Assembly: GCF_013368755.1 (NCBI RefSeq)
Contig: NC_049561.1
Span: 3,348,001-3,412,000 of the forward strand
DNA: 64,000 bases
Source: Talaromyces rugulosus
Lineage: Eukaryota; Ascomycota; Eurotiomycetes; Eurotiales; Trichocomaceae
Reading direction: 5' to 3'
Shown: positions 49,045 through 60,685 of the stretch, piece by piece
How the letters are laid out: every line of letters begins with the position of its first letter
How positions within the stretch are numbered: position 1 is the stretch's first letter
Program-made: the position numbers and the translations under genes
The notes under the pieces: generated by a model
Told to the model about the DNA's origin: nothing
The model's database searches: none
Seen by the model: the letters and a program-made list of their open reading frames with translations, nothing else

Positions 49045-52000
49045 ATGGCTTCCAATTCCACCACTCTCTCGTGCGAGCAGATTGACAATACATTTCACTA
49101 CTATGCTCAGGGTTGTCGCGGGGCTTTTGATTTCACTCTCTTGTTCGAGGAAACCATTCTAGCAGCATTGCCCGTGGGTCTCCTGGTGCTGTTGGCGCCG
49201 CCCCGGATTTGGCATCTCCTCAAGAGACCTAAGAAGGTCGTCGACAGTTTTTTGCTTCCTTTGAAAATTGTATGTTGGTCCGAACTTTTCTCGTCCCAAG
49301 TCGAGACTAATTTCTTTTTCACCTAGACGGCCTATGCTGGGCTTGGAGCCGCTCAGCTTGCTTTGGTAGCATTATGGACCTTACCGACCTCTGAAAGGAC
49401 AAACGCCTCGATTCCTGTGCAAGCTATTTCCTTCGGCGCAACAGCTCTCTTTTGTCTACTATCTTACTACGAGCATACCCGCTCCGTCAGGCCCTCGTTC
49501 CTGCTCAATGTGTACCTTTTTCTCACCTTACTTTTTGATATCGCAAGATGTCGGACGCTGTGGTTACGCGACCCAAGCGCATATGGCCACACAATCGCCG
49601 TTTTATTTAGCATTTCTGTTGGTTTAAAGACCGCTCTCGTCTTACTGGAAGCACTCGAGAAAACATGGATACTGCGCCCCAACTACAAGGACTACCCGCC
49701 AGAGGCGACTGCCAGCACATACAATCGCAGCTTTTTCTGGTGGCTGAATTCTCTTTTTGTAAAGGGGTTCTCGTCTTTGCTCCGCTTAGATCAGCTTTTT
49801 GTGGTTGACAAAGATATGCTCTCTGAGCGAGTTCATGCCAAAATGGAAGAGGCTTGGAGTAAAGGTTTGATATTTCCACGTCTCTGGGCCGGAATAATGA
49901 AAATCACTAACACTCCTTAGTCACTAAGAAATCGCCACACTCGCTATTTTTACTGTCTTTTTCGGTCTTGAAGTGGCATATTTTAGCTGTCATACCGCCA
50001 CGGGCGTGTCTCATTGCTCTGAATTTTAGCCAGCCTCTACTCATCAACCGCGCCGTGTATCTGTCCGTTGACGATGTCACCCCTTGGACCACCCATGTTG
50101 GCTATGGGCTCATTGGCGCGTATATCATTGTCTATGTGGGATCAGCGGTAATTTTTCTAGTAGAGAATTTTTTTAGTCAAGAAAACTAATGATTAGCAGA
50201 TTGCCATGGGTCAATATCAACATAACGCCTACCGTACAATTACAATGGTCCGCGGCGGTCTTATTTCCATGCTTACTCGAAAAACAACAGATCTGAGCGT
50301 GCGAGATGTAGACCCTGCTTCTTCTTTGACTTTGATGAGTGCAGATATTGAGCGAATTGTTCAGGGTTGGCAAACGATGCATGAAATGTGGGCAAATTTA
50401 ATCGAAATCGCGGTGGCAATTGTCCTCCTGGAAGCACAGCTTGGAATATCATGTTTGATTCCAGTTGCTGTCGCTATTGGTATTTTCTTTCCCATTCTAG
50501 AGACTTATATAAATGTGCTAATAATATCAGCTTCTCTGGTTGCTTCTATCACTGTCTTGGGAATCGTCATTTCTCGACAGGCTCTGTGGCTCAATGCAAT
50601 TGAACAACGAATTTCAGCAACGACAGCGATGCTTGGGTCTATGAAGGGCATCAAAATGACAGGGTTGAAAAGCGTCTTGTTCAAAAGCATTCATGGGCTT
50701 CGGCTCAATGAATTGGATATCTCCAAAGGATTCAGACGTCTTTTGATCTGGAACATGGCCTTGGGTAAGTATGCGTTCTGTCCAATAGCTTGCAATTCTA
50801 ACAAAGGACAGCGTATTTGTCTCAGATATTTGCCCCAATCATCACCTTTGCAGCGTTTGTAACGCTGGCGCACAACAGGGGTGACGACGTTGCGCTTAAT
50901 ACGGCTCGAGTGTACACCGCACTGTCTATTTTCGCGCTGATGACCGACCCGATCACCACCCTTGTGATGTCCCTCTCTGCATTTGCCGGTTCGATTGGAT
51001 CATTTACGAGAATCCAAGAATTTCTTGAGAAAGACACACTTATTAACAAGCGTCTCATCTCCTCCTCACCTCAGACTTCCTCGGAAGAACTCGTCAAAGG
51101 TGGTGGTGCAGTGCGGAATCTATCCGAAAAGTCGAGCATGGTTATGAGTGACTCTGATACGCTGAGGAACAGTGCTACTGGAACGCCTCCTCGATCTGAT
51201 ACCCCTCCAACAGGAGACATGATCATTGTTCACGATGCCGAGTTTAGCTGGGATCCAAACGGCGACCCGCTCCTCACATCTATCAATATGGCCATCCCGG
51301 AAAGCAAAATCAGCATGGTTGTCGGCCCAGTAGGCTGTGGTAAATCTACCTTGCTCAAAGCCATACTCGGCGAGGTTCCTTCTACGCGCGGTTCAATATA
51401 CATTGCAACCGAACAGATTGCTTATTGTGATCAAACCGCATGGCACATGAACGATACGATCAAAAATAGTATCCTCGCTTCTAGCCCCTTGGATGAACAA
51501 TGGTATGATACTGTTCTACAAGCATGTGCGTTGTATGAAGATCTACGACAATTACCTCGAGGCGACCAGACCATGATCGGCAGCAAAGGTGTTGCTCTTA
51601 GCACAGGTCAAGGCCAGCGAATAGTGAGTAAAATGAGGTTTTATCTTGAGTTTATACTAATTTACATTCCATAGGCATTAGCTAGAGCGGTTTATGCAAA
51701 GAAAAAGCTTGTCCTTCTAGACGACTCGTTCAGTGGCCTTGACACGTCTACTGAGAACCACATATTTCACAGCTTGATGGGCAAGTCAGGCATTTGGAGA
51801 GAGATGCGGGTGACTGTTTTGATCACCTCTTCGTCCGGTAAGAACCTCGTTTTCGGTTTAGTTGAAGCATACTCACTTTTATTCTTTTAGCCAAACGTCT
51901 TCCATACACTGATCAGGTTTTCGTTATGAATGAAAAGGGTGCGATCACGGAGCAAGGCCATTTTGAATCTCTGGCCTCAACTGGAGGTTACGTATCCAGC

Positions 52001-54336
52001 TTTAACTTACCCCATCCAGATTGGAACCATATTCCAGATGACCGTGTTTATCAAAAGTCTGGCTTGTCAGCATCTGGCCCCACGGATGAACTGGTCTTCC
52101 AGACGGATGACGATCTCGAGGCCGAAGCCAACAGAGCAACTGGAGATTTTACCATTTATAGATATTACTTTTCGTCTGTTGGGTGGATTTCAATCTTGAT
52201 ATTTGCCATTTGTATATCAGCCTTTGTGTTTTGTATTTCTTTTCCAAGTGAGTGTTTTCAATATCAAGCCTTGAACTTGAAATTGGGTGATGCTAATGGT
52301 CTGTTTAGGTATCTGGGTCAAGTGGTGGGCAGCTTCGAATGTACAGCACCCTTATGAGAAATCGGGATACTACATGGGCATGTATGTGATGCTGGGCGCT
52401 GTTGCCCTCATCACTCTATGCATCAGCTGTTGGTATGTATTGCTTTCAACACAACCATTGACAAGGCTAACGGTTGTAGGCAACTCATTATTACTATGGT
52501 TCCCAAGACTGGGGAAAAGTTTCATTTCACACTCCTCAACACTGTTCTAAGGTATGTTTGAAAGCAAATTGTCAAGCTAGCATCGAGGCTAAATTTTGTC
52601 ACAGCGCGCCAACGTCATTCTTTGCTTCTACTGATACTGGAGTGACACTTAACCGGTTCAGCCAAGACTTGCAGTTGATTGATATGGAATTGCCAGTAGC
52701 CGCGCTCAATGCATTTGCTAGTAAGTTGTATCAGTTTTAGTTATCGAATCATACTAACACAATCAGCCTTTATGCTATGTATTGCACAGACAACGCTGAT
52801 CGGAGTCGCTTCGCCATACACGGCAATTTCATTTCCTATTGTGATTATTGCGCTATATTTCATTCAAAAATTTTATCTTCGCACCTCCCGCCAGCTCCGT
52901 TATATGGACCTCGAGGCCAAAGCCCCTCTTTATTCTCAATTTACTGAATGCCTAAGCGGTCTGGTCACGATACGCGCATTCGGCTGGGAAAAGGCCATGG
53001 AGCAGAAAAGCCGGGTCCTTCTTGAACGCTCCCAGCGACCATTTTATCTCCTCTTTGCTGTACAACGATGGCTAACGCTTGTGCTCGACCTGGTGGTTGC
53101 GGGCATTGCAACAATACTCATTATTCTCGTGGTTGAGCTGCGCGGATCAATCAGCGCTGGCTACGTGGGAGTCGCGCTCTTCAACATTATCCAATTCAGC
53201 CAGAGCATCAAAATGCTCATCACATTTTGGACGACGTTGGAAACACACATTGGGTCAATTGCGCGCGTCAAGATTTTTAACGAAACGGTAAAGTCAGAAG
53301 ATGGGCCTGACGAGACGAGGCCGGTACCACCAGCATGGCCGAGCCAGGGAGCGATTGAGTTTGAGTCGGTTTCTGCGGGATACAGGTTAGTTTTGAAACA
53401 GAGTTGTTTTCGAGATAATGCTAATGACTTGGGTAGACCTGATGAGCCGATCCTCAGAGACATTAGCATTTCAATCCGCTGCGGAGAGAAGATTGGTATA
53501 TGTGGACGTACTGGGAGGTAAGTTGTAAAGTCAGAATTTCTTGTTCGTTACTGATCATGTTCGTAGTGGCAAGAGTTCCTTGGTCCTCGCTATTTTCCGA
53601 ATGATCGAACTCTCTAGTGGGAGCATCAGTATCGATGGTATTGATTTGAGCACTATTCCCCGAGAAGAAATCCGATCTCGCATCACGGGTGTCGCCCAAG
53701 ACCCGTTTCTGATCAAGGGCACTGTCAGACTAAATGCAGACCCGAATGGCACAGCGACAGATGACGACATTCGAAATGCGCTGCGAAGTGTTCAGCTTCT
53801 CCCTACGGTGGAGGAAAAGGGTGGGATAGACGCTGATATAGAGGATATTCACCTGTCGCAAGGGCAGAAGCAGCTATTCTGCCTCGCGCGAGCGATGCTG
53901 CGACATAGCAGTATTCTCATTTTGGATGAAGCTACTAGCAAGTAAGTTTTCTTTTTTTTTCCGGGGGACTGTCTTGTGAATTCTTTTCTAACGGCAATGC
54001 AGCGTCGACGGCAAAACAGACGAGATCATGCAACGCGTAATCCGCGAAAAATTCAGCAACCACACAATCATAGCAGTCGCACACAAGCTCGACACAATCC
54101 TAGACTTTGACAAAGTCGCCATGCTAGACGGCGGCCAACTGATTGAATTCGAAGACCCTTACACACTACTCTCCACAGACTCGGCGTTCAACCGGCTGTA
54201 TACGTATTCCATGGCCGAGGAAGACGAAAAGGACGGGCAGATGGATGTCGAAGTTCAAGACTCGCGGGTGCTAGTTGGTGGTGTGTCACAGAGAGGGTCG
54301 CGAAGAGCGTCGACGGAAATGAGTTCGGGAGAGTAG
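49045..54336 (+). CDS. ABCC (MRP)-type ABC exporter
   Basis: Fifteen exons: 49045-49269, 49327-49864, 49921-50147, 50200-50479, 50531-50764, 50812-51623, 51675-51837, 51891-52247, 52309-52432, 52480-52551, 52605-52720, 52767-53385, 53437-53517, 53567-53941, 54003-54336; 1518 residues. Order: hydrophobic TMD0-like N-terminus ([28 protein letters not shown]), TMD1 with the INRAV entry, NBD1, TMD2, NBD2. NBD1 has Walker [10 protein letters not shown], signature LSTGQGQR and Walker [13 protein letters not shown] (Asp instead of catalytic Glu), with Ser where the H-loop His is expected. NBD2 is canonical: [32 protein letters not shown]. One degenerate and one active site is the family norm. Transport of organic anions, conjugates or a fungal metabolite across the plasma or vacuolar membrane is expected; export of the synthetase product is inferred from proximity only. 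Confidence 0.92.
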
Positions 54337-54656
54337 CATGGGTCCAAAAGTGAATTCTTTTTCATGGGTAGGGTGTTTTTTTGGCTTTTTTTTACTATCA
54401 TTTAATCAGTATATTTCGCGAGCTGTTTTGTCGATATAAGATTTATCGCTTTGACGTTGAAATTTATTATAAATACTACATATAATACATACGTCTCATT
54501 ATCCTTTTACACCAGTCATTAATGTTTGAAATGAAAGGTATCATTATACAACTATATGTAATACACCATACATCAACCAATAACAACCATTATTACATTT
54601 TACATTACATGTAGATAAAACGAGAAAAAAAAAATATACACTTAAAAGAAGAGAAA
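54337..54656. other. Convergent 3' intergenic region
   Basis: 320 AT-rich bases between the stop codons of the ABCC exporter and the wall protein. It is rich in TATA and ATACAT runs that would suit polyadenylation. No gene is visible. Confidence 0.5.
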
Positions 54657-55460
54657 TTACAGCATCACAAACGCACCAAGGCCAACAACACCCAACAACA
54701 ATCCAGGCACTTTGACGCTCTCTCCACCATTGAGATTCGGCACACTGGTCGTCGCAGCCGCAGACGGCGAAGTGGTTGTAGCAGTAGTAGAGACAGCCGG
54801 GGAGCTGCTGGCCGGAGTTGTGCTGGCGGCGGTGGGAGACGGGGTAGCAGTTGTTTTAAGGCTGGTTGGAGACGTGCTCGCCGGGGTTGACGTAGGGCTG
54901 CTGCTGGTGGTGCTAGTTTTAGTAGTGCTGGTAAAAGTCGTCGAGGGCGAAGTCGACGTAACCAATGTTGTCGTCGTCGACGCGGCACTGGAAAAGCTGG
55001 TTGTAGCGCTCGCAATCACCGACGAGGCATCGGTCGTAGAGGCAACGCCAGTGACACCGGAAATCGTAAAGCGCGCGGAGTAATTCACCTCGCTGGTGTC
55101 GGCGTCGCTGGCAATGCGAATAAAGTAGTCTGCTTCCTCGGGGATATCCGCGGGGACGGACCAGCTAAAAGTGCCGGAGTTGTCGATAGATGCTATTCTT
55201 ATATATCAGCGGGGGGGAGTGTTGGGGGAACGGAAAAAGGGAAACGTACAGGCAATAGCAATACCCTCAGTGGCAGTGGTTAGGGCACCCCATTGCAAGC
55301 GCAGGCTCACAGTGCCAGAGGTGCTTGGCGACCATTGCAGCGTGCTGGTCTTGCCGGCCGTGAAAGATGCGCCGGAGATGGGCTGGATGAAGGCGTTTGG
55401 GGTTGATGCTGCTGCTGCGAGGGCGGCAAAGAGACCGGTGGCGAGAGCGAAGAAGCGCAT
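54657..55460 (-). CDS. Ser/Thr-rich GPI-anchored cell-wall protein (Kre9/Knh1-like)
   Basis: Two exons (55460-55250 and 55192-54657), 248 residues. An N-terminal signal peptide (MRFFALATGLFAALAAAAS) is followed by an about 100-residue beta domain starting PNAFIQPISGASFTAGKTST and containing TLQWSP and ADYFIRIASD. This matches the Ser/Thr-rich GPI-anchored family related to yeast Kre9/Knh1. Next comes a Ser/Thr/Ala/Pro stretch of about 100 residues, suitable for O-mannosylation. A C-terminal hydrophobic tail (LLLGVVGLGAFVML) preceded by Asn/Gly is a likely GPI attachment signal. It should be secreted and anchored to membrane or wall. The start at 55460 was chosen because the signal peptide begins there; the frame is open upstream but has no signal sequence. 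Confidence 0.85.
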
Positions 55461-57953
55461 TTTGGCGAAGATTACACGACAGGAGATTATAGCGAATGCA
55501 GGGAGAGAGAGGAGAAACGAATGTGGGTTACAGGTGTGTGTGTGTGTGTATGTAACAAAGACTGAATACAAGGAACGAATGTAGTGGGTTATATAGCAGG
55601 GATTCCCGGAAAAGATCAAATGGTCTCGTGCCACCGAGAGAAAAGAGAGAGGAAAAGAGGCAAAATGGAAGACGAGGAGGATAAGCCGAGCAGAAGAGGC
55701 TAGCCACCAAACTGCTCGAGCCTCGCCTGTGCTTGTGGTAGTAGTAATTTAGTTCCGCTGTTCGGGCTAATAAGGCGGGCGTTGAGGCGCAGCGGGGTTT
55801 GATTAATTGCATCCCATGTTGCTCACGGAGAATGAATTACACTTTTATAAATAATGATACGTCCCGTATATGCATATATTTTCAAAATGAGGAATTACAC
55901 TCGTCCGTCCCATCACCAGTACTAGTAGTATATACAAAGAAGAAAGAGACAAAAAGGGAGAAAAAACAGAGTGACATTCTATGCAAGTCGGCTATTTCGG
56001 CCTGTCCGGCACGCCTAGTTAGTTTGCCACTTCTGGCGGTGCACCCACTAGGTTAAAAAATCCTATTCTGGCCAGTCGTAATTGGTATGAAAATATTCCG
56101 ATATCCACGGTATCGATCAATCAATATTATGTACTCAACCAGCGGTTCTCCGGTTCGCCGTCTGAGCGCTGCCTGAGCCCGCTGTCTGGGCACTTTAACA
56201 GTACCACGCCGCGTAAAAATGACTTGAGGTGATGACGACGCTTTGAGCTAGCCTGCAAGCCCTGCGGGGTTCGTATTTAAATCCAGCAAACAGTAATCTT
56301 TGTTTAAATTGTTATGGCTTGGTTGTATACTACGCTAGGCGGTGCTTGTCCTTATGCCGGCCAACCAGGTACGCGGCAGCTTGCCCGATTAGGAAATAGC
56401 CTATAATTAGCCCTAATTAGCGCTGTACTTCTGATGATGGATTAGTGTAACCATTTATCGCCATTTCGCTTTTGTTAACTTGGGGATCTTGGCGCAATTA
56501 ATAAGCTAGAATCACAAGTCCTGCTACATACAAGTCGGGATAAGTAGGAATAGTCTCGCCGTCAACTGTATATGCTTCACTGACGAGGCTACTACGAGAC
56601 TGACCTTAAATCTATGATAGGCAAGGATATCTAAAGATAGACGCAGTGGGTTGAAAAACCAGGAAAATAATATGCCAGCTACTTTCAGGAAGAATATGAC
56701 TGGAACTGAATGCGAAAACCACAGACTTCTTAGCCATGAATAGCGAATGTATGACTAAGGAGTTGTGTCTGAAGGAATATCCTAAGCCGCCATCAGCCTT
56801 AGAGCCTACCAAGGGAGTATTAGAGTCAGTCTCTTTCTTAGAGAGAGGAATCAGACGGACAGAAGATACCATAGAAGATAGAAGATGGTTCAAAAGGGAA
56901 AGTTTTTTAAGTAAACAAATAGTCTAGTAGAGGTTAGAAACACAGAGAACAGAAAAGATAAATAAATTCACCAAATAATAAAACAGAAGATAAAATCAGC
57001 CCCATAGCTGATCAGATCAAACTGGATAGAGATAGAGGAAACTAGAAGTAGAGACGGGATAAGAGCGCAACTACAATTTCCAATAAGTAGGGGGGGAAGA
57101 TACAATAACCAGCCCTGAACTGAGTAAGCGCAGAATATAGGAGGTAAAATTGGGATGATTTTTTTTTAAGAAAATCCGAAGGAAATAAATTAATCCATAT
57201 ATGTTTCCGCATGGTGTCCTAAAATGTTTTTATTTGTGGGTGTAAAGATGAAATAGCTTAATCAATATTGCCAGGAGGTCTGCGGCATCCTCAATAGCAA
57301 AAAGAGTGGTGTGCTGTATTAATAATAGCATTCGCCCCAAAAAAAATCATTTGCATAATAGAAACTTCCTACCCACGTCTTTCTCGTGGGCGAGCACCAA
57401 TATTACACAGTTCCTCCGCTTGTTGAGTGTTTTTATTGGGCGAAGCTGGTTCCTCAACGGTCTGGGAAGCGCAAACTAGCTGTCCCGAAGGGTTGTCTAG
57501 AGTGTCCTAGTAATCGCGATGCAAGGACTCGCAACATTAACTCCCCCCAAAAGTTTTCGGTTATGGTAGATAATGATTTCTTGGCAAGTCACGAGGCCTT
57601 TGCGCACGTGAGGAGCTTGCATTCACGGTTTCACCCCTCCTATTGGACCCCACTTCAATAATTATTTCGTCAAACCTCATATTATTTTTTTCTTATATAA
57701 TGTTTTTATCACTCATATCAGATTCTCCAATGCAACCGGTATATAGTATGTGCATACCCATTGTCTGATGTAGAGATATAATAAGATATACCAGCCTTGT
57801 GATTACAGCTGGTTGCTTCTATATCACCCCAATGAAGTATCGCTTTGACCACATACCAGTATTATGTCTTGCAGCTGGTAGCAGAGAAAATACATTCCTA
57901 AATCTAAGGATCCTGCATTAAGCATCAATACAGCATACATCAGCCCGAAGCGC
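55461..57953. other. Gene-poor left part of an AT-rich island
   Basis: It begins with the promoter of the GPI protein gene (to about 55.8 kb). From about 56.3 kb the sequence becomes AT-rich, with TTTAAA/TAAT-rich runs. Open frames at 56736-56927 and 57386-57661 have unusual composition and no domain that I recognise. I cannot support a gene here; old repeat remnants are likely but not demonstrated. Confidence 0.5.
55534..55552. repeat. Short GT dinucleotide repeat
   Basis: About nine GT units in the 5' region of the GPI-anchored protein gene, about 75 bp upstream of its start codon. It lies in probable leader or promoter DNA. Confidence 0.7.
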
Positions 57954-58286
57954 ATGAAGCAGAGACCAGTGACTGTTGCCTCAGTCTCACATAAGGATTG
58001 TCAGATCACAATGTTAGTCAGTGCTGAGCAGTTCCGAGAGATTGAGGAGGGCCTGAAAGCTCTTCACGATTATATAGAACAGACGCCAGCTCCAACACCA
58101 TACCTTGCTTTTGATGACCCAATTACAGGTGTTGTGTTTGACTCTTTTACACGCCCATCAGAATCATCATCATCATTACTCAAAGATGGATCATCCTCCA
58201 TTTTCAAGACTAAATCTGGGAAATATTTATTAAAGGATCTCATTACAAAACCAAATGATTTGCAATTGGCTCATCAATGGATTTAA
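57954..58286 (+). CDS. Short open reading frame of unknown function, possibly a fragment
   Basis: 110 codons from an ATG; the frame is also open upstream to 57882 without another start. The sequence looks protein-like (SAEQFREIEEGLKALHDYIE, a probable helix, then YLAFDDPITGVVFDSF), with a Ser-rich linker and a Lys/Leu-rich end. I do not recognise the family. It sits in AT-rich DNA next to degraded sequence, so it may be a remnant of a larger gene or mobile element. There is no signal peptide and no transmembrane segment. Confidence 0.3.
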   Translation: MKQRPVTVASVSHKDCQITMLVSAEQFREIEEGLKALHDYIEQTPAPTPYLAFDDPITGVVFDSFTRPSESSSSLLKDGSSSIFKTKSGKYLLKDLITKPNDLQLAHQWI

Positions 58287-59442
58287 TCCGTCCATCCACC
58301 GCCCCAAAAGGCAAAGCAGTTAACGAATACGCATGTGAATTGCTGGTCTTGGTTCCTTTCTTGGATTTAGAACTTATTATAGGATAGGAATCCATGACTC
58401 CAGCAAAATAGATCTCCTTAGCACGAAGCTTAGGTTCTAATTATAGTCCAAAGTGACGCAGACCACAACGTGTATAATTATCCTATCCAAAGTTGCCCCA
58501 ATGATGCCATTGAAATCATCAAATATCGTTCTACACAAGAGAGCAGGTTATAGACAGAGAGATAGAGATCAACGCTTACTTCAGGATCAGCAATGCTAAA
58601 TTTAACAACGATACCCAGACGCCAATATATAGGGATAAAGATAAGTAGGATTTACTACAGAGTAAATTATAATAACCTTGGAAGGGATTTAGGCAGAGAG
58701 AGGATTAGCTAGAACTAGGTAGTATTATTTAAATCACTTACTACCACTTATTTAGAGAATACCTAGCCTTTCATCTACGCAATGATCCCGTTGGCCTAGC
58801 TACTATGTATCTATAGAGTTGGCTTGAAAAAGTCGGCTTGAGCAGCTTGACCACCCCATCTTTAACAAGGCATACAATCATTCCCTCCCCAGCCTTTGAC
58901 TCTTTCAAGTCGTGGGTGGCCCAGCTTAGTGAAGAACTAGAGCTAGAGAAGCAAGTTACCAACCTACAAGGGTAATTATGGCCTATGAGGATTGTTCTCA
59001 TTGTATTAAGAGAGAAAATTTTCCTCAAAGCCTTATTTCTGTATGTAAAAGAAATTATTGGTTGGTTGGAATGCTAATACTTGTAACTATTGAAGGGAAA
59101 TAGCACTCTTTGAATTAACTGTAGTATTAAAGTAATGTAAATGCTGTAAGACTATGTTTATTGTCATTTCAACCTACATACTTTCAATTTTGTTTCCATT
59201 TAAATAAATTATTTGTTGTTTGAACAAACTAGCTACTCAGGATCAATAAGCTGATGGTGACCAGGATCTCAATTAGCTAGTCATTAGTGTAGCTGTATCA
59301 CACCACTTGTTCTAGTTTTAAATAGTGTGGGCGAGTCCTAACTTATAATTTCACCTCCTCCTCATTTATTATGCCATCGGAGTCCTATAAGACCATCTTA
59401 TACTGATATTTTTTCTCTTTGACTTAAAACCCCATTAAAACG
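58287..59442. other. AT-rich interval with eroded coding traces
   Basis: No intact gene. At 58830-58975 two plus frames that appear shifted relative to each other read like protein (HPIFNKAYNHSLPSL, then AFDSFKSWVAQLSEELELEK). This suggests a decayed gene. Stops are frequent and mostly TAA/TAG. Confidence 0.4.
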
Positions 59443-60156
59443 ATGTCGACTACATTACTTCAATATCTCTAATCACCCAACCCCGAGGTTGCGTCGTTTT
59501 GCAAACCTAGTATAGTTACTATCAACCAATATTGGACACAGGTGACAGGGTGGGATGATTGGAAAGAGTTCAACATTAAAACCTTGATGTCGTGCTATAG
59601 ACATATATTAGATACAGAAGTCCCCAAAGAGTACTTGCCACCGATTTCGCCGGCATTAACTGAGTTAGACCGAGAAATTTAGGACAAGGATAGCTTAAAG
59701 TTGCTATTTACATGGTCGATTAATGCCTAAGTAAACACAGCTATAGCTACAGCCTATGAACTGCTCTATGACGATACAGAGGATCCAATAGAAATCTAAG
59801 ACAGCGGATTTGCAACGCGCCATCAAGGAACCGATTTCTATTTTTATCCAGATTAGGCTGCAATTCGACCTTCAATCAAAGAACATAATAATAGATATTA
59901 TATCAATCTATACCCTAGTGAGACGAAAGTTACCATTAAATGGATATTATAGAAGAGCTGTGATATTAACTACAAATAAGTATGGCAACAAAGCCAGATA
60001 TACAACAGGATCTTGTGTAAGACAAGATATGGTTTTATTCTTACAGACCAAGAACTCATGGTCTATCAGATTAAGATAGAGAAAATCGACACAGATTTAG
60101 TAAAAGAGTGCAGCCACAGAGTTATATATCATAGGCCAATCATATCCCAGAGTTAA
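59443..60156 (+). pseudogene. Pseudogene with seven premature TAA/TAG stops, one continuous frame
   Basis: A 714-bp frame from ATG to TAA keeps protein-like sequence throughout (YWTQVTGWDDWKEFNIKT, LPPISPALTELDREI, YYINLYPSETKVTIKW, TRYGFILTDQELMVYQI) but is cut by seven internal TAA or TAG codons and no frameshift. Each stop would be CAA or CAG (Gln) before a C-to-T change, which is the CpA-to-TpA change produced by repeat-induced point mutation. The RYG(F/Y)I(L/I)TD(Q/K)EL pattern resembles the N-terminal accessory region of some fungal kinase-associated proteins; this is family memory, not a search. It lies upstream of a small secreted-protein candidate and two kinase-fold genes. It is not expected to make full-length protein. 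Confidence 0.68.
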
Positions 60157-60300
60157 TGTATCTTAGAAATATCTTAATTATTATCTATCAATTCTAGAAT
60201 AAGCCAACTTTCAGTATCAGAGTATCAGAAGACTCACTTAGACACCAAGTATGGACCAATACAATATCACTCTATACCATGGTCTCGTAACGGTGAAAAG

Positions 60301-60685
60301 ATGACTATTAAGCTTGCCTTATTCTGGATTCTCATGCTCACTTCAGTTCCATCAACTTCGAAATCAGTTAAAAGTGGATATCCACCACTAGATAGCTGGA
60401 TGGAAACATCGAAAGGATACGTTCACGCATCCACCGGTTTGCTTCGACAAAAGGTACCAAAAAAATGTAATCATATTTGATACACAAGAGCATTCCTCAA
60501 TCGCTAAACAGGAAATTTTCATTGAAGACGTGAAAGAGATTCGAAACGACAAGAAAGAAGGATACATATTGACTCTAAAAGATGGGGGACATCTGAGAAT
60601 AGATCAGCCTCGACTACGCAGTAGCGGTGACAAAAGGTGGTATATAGTGACTTGGACAGGCATTGACACTTTCAAGTGGGTGTGA
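60301..60685 (+). CDS. Candidate small secreted protein, 108 aa, cysteine-free
   Basis: Two exons, 60301-60453 and 60512-60685, separated by a 58-bp intron with GTACCA donor and ACAG acceptor at a codon boundary. Exon 1 gives a clear signal-peptide-like start (MTIKLALFWILMLTSVPSTS) followed by GYPPLDSWMETSKGYVHAST. Exon 2 gives a mixed charged, beta-rich segment (EIFIEDVKEIRNDKKEGYIL, LRIDQPRLRSSGDKRWYIV) ending DTFKWV. There is no Cys, no transmembrane segment and no family that I recognise. Its last 14 bp overlap, tail to tail, the 3' end of the FTA2-like gene. Both exons are free of stops in an AT-rich area, which supports selection. The splice model is by eye, and the gene could instead be a chance pair of frames. 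Confidence 0.45.

Noticed and set aside
55206..55634. A longer N-terminus for the GPI-anchored protein
   Set aside because: The frame is open upstream of 55460, but the signal peptide starts exactly at that ATG. The additional codons include a GT-repeat-encoded stretch typical of leader DNA.
56612..57661. Small frames in the AT-rich island (56612-56893, 56736-56927, 57386-57661) as genes
   Set aside because: No start context, domain or splice support. The composition fits mutated repeat DNA.
59443..60156. Reassigned stop codons (TAA/TAG read as Gln)
   Set aside because: All other genes in the window use TAA and TAG as true stops and have CAA/CAG for Gln. C-to-T decay explains the pattern without a new code.
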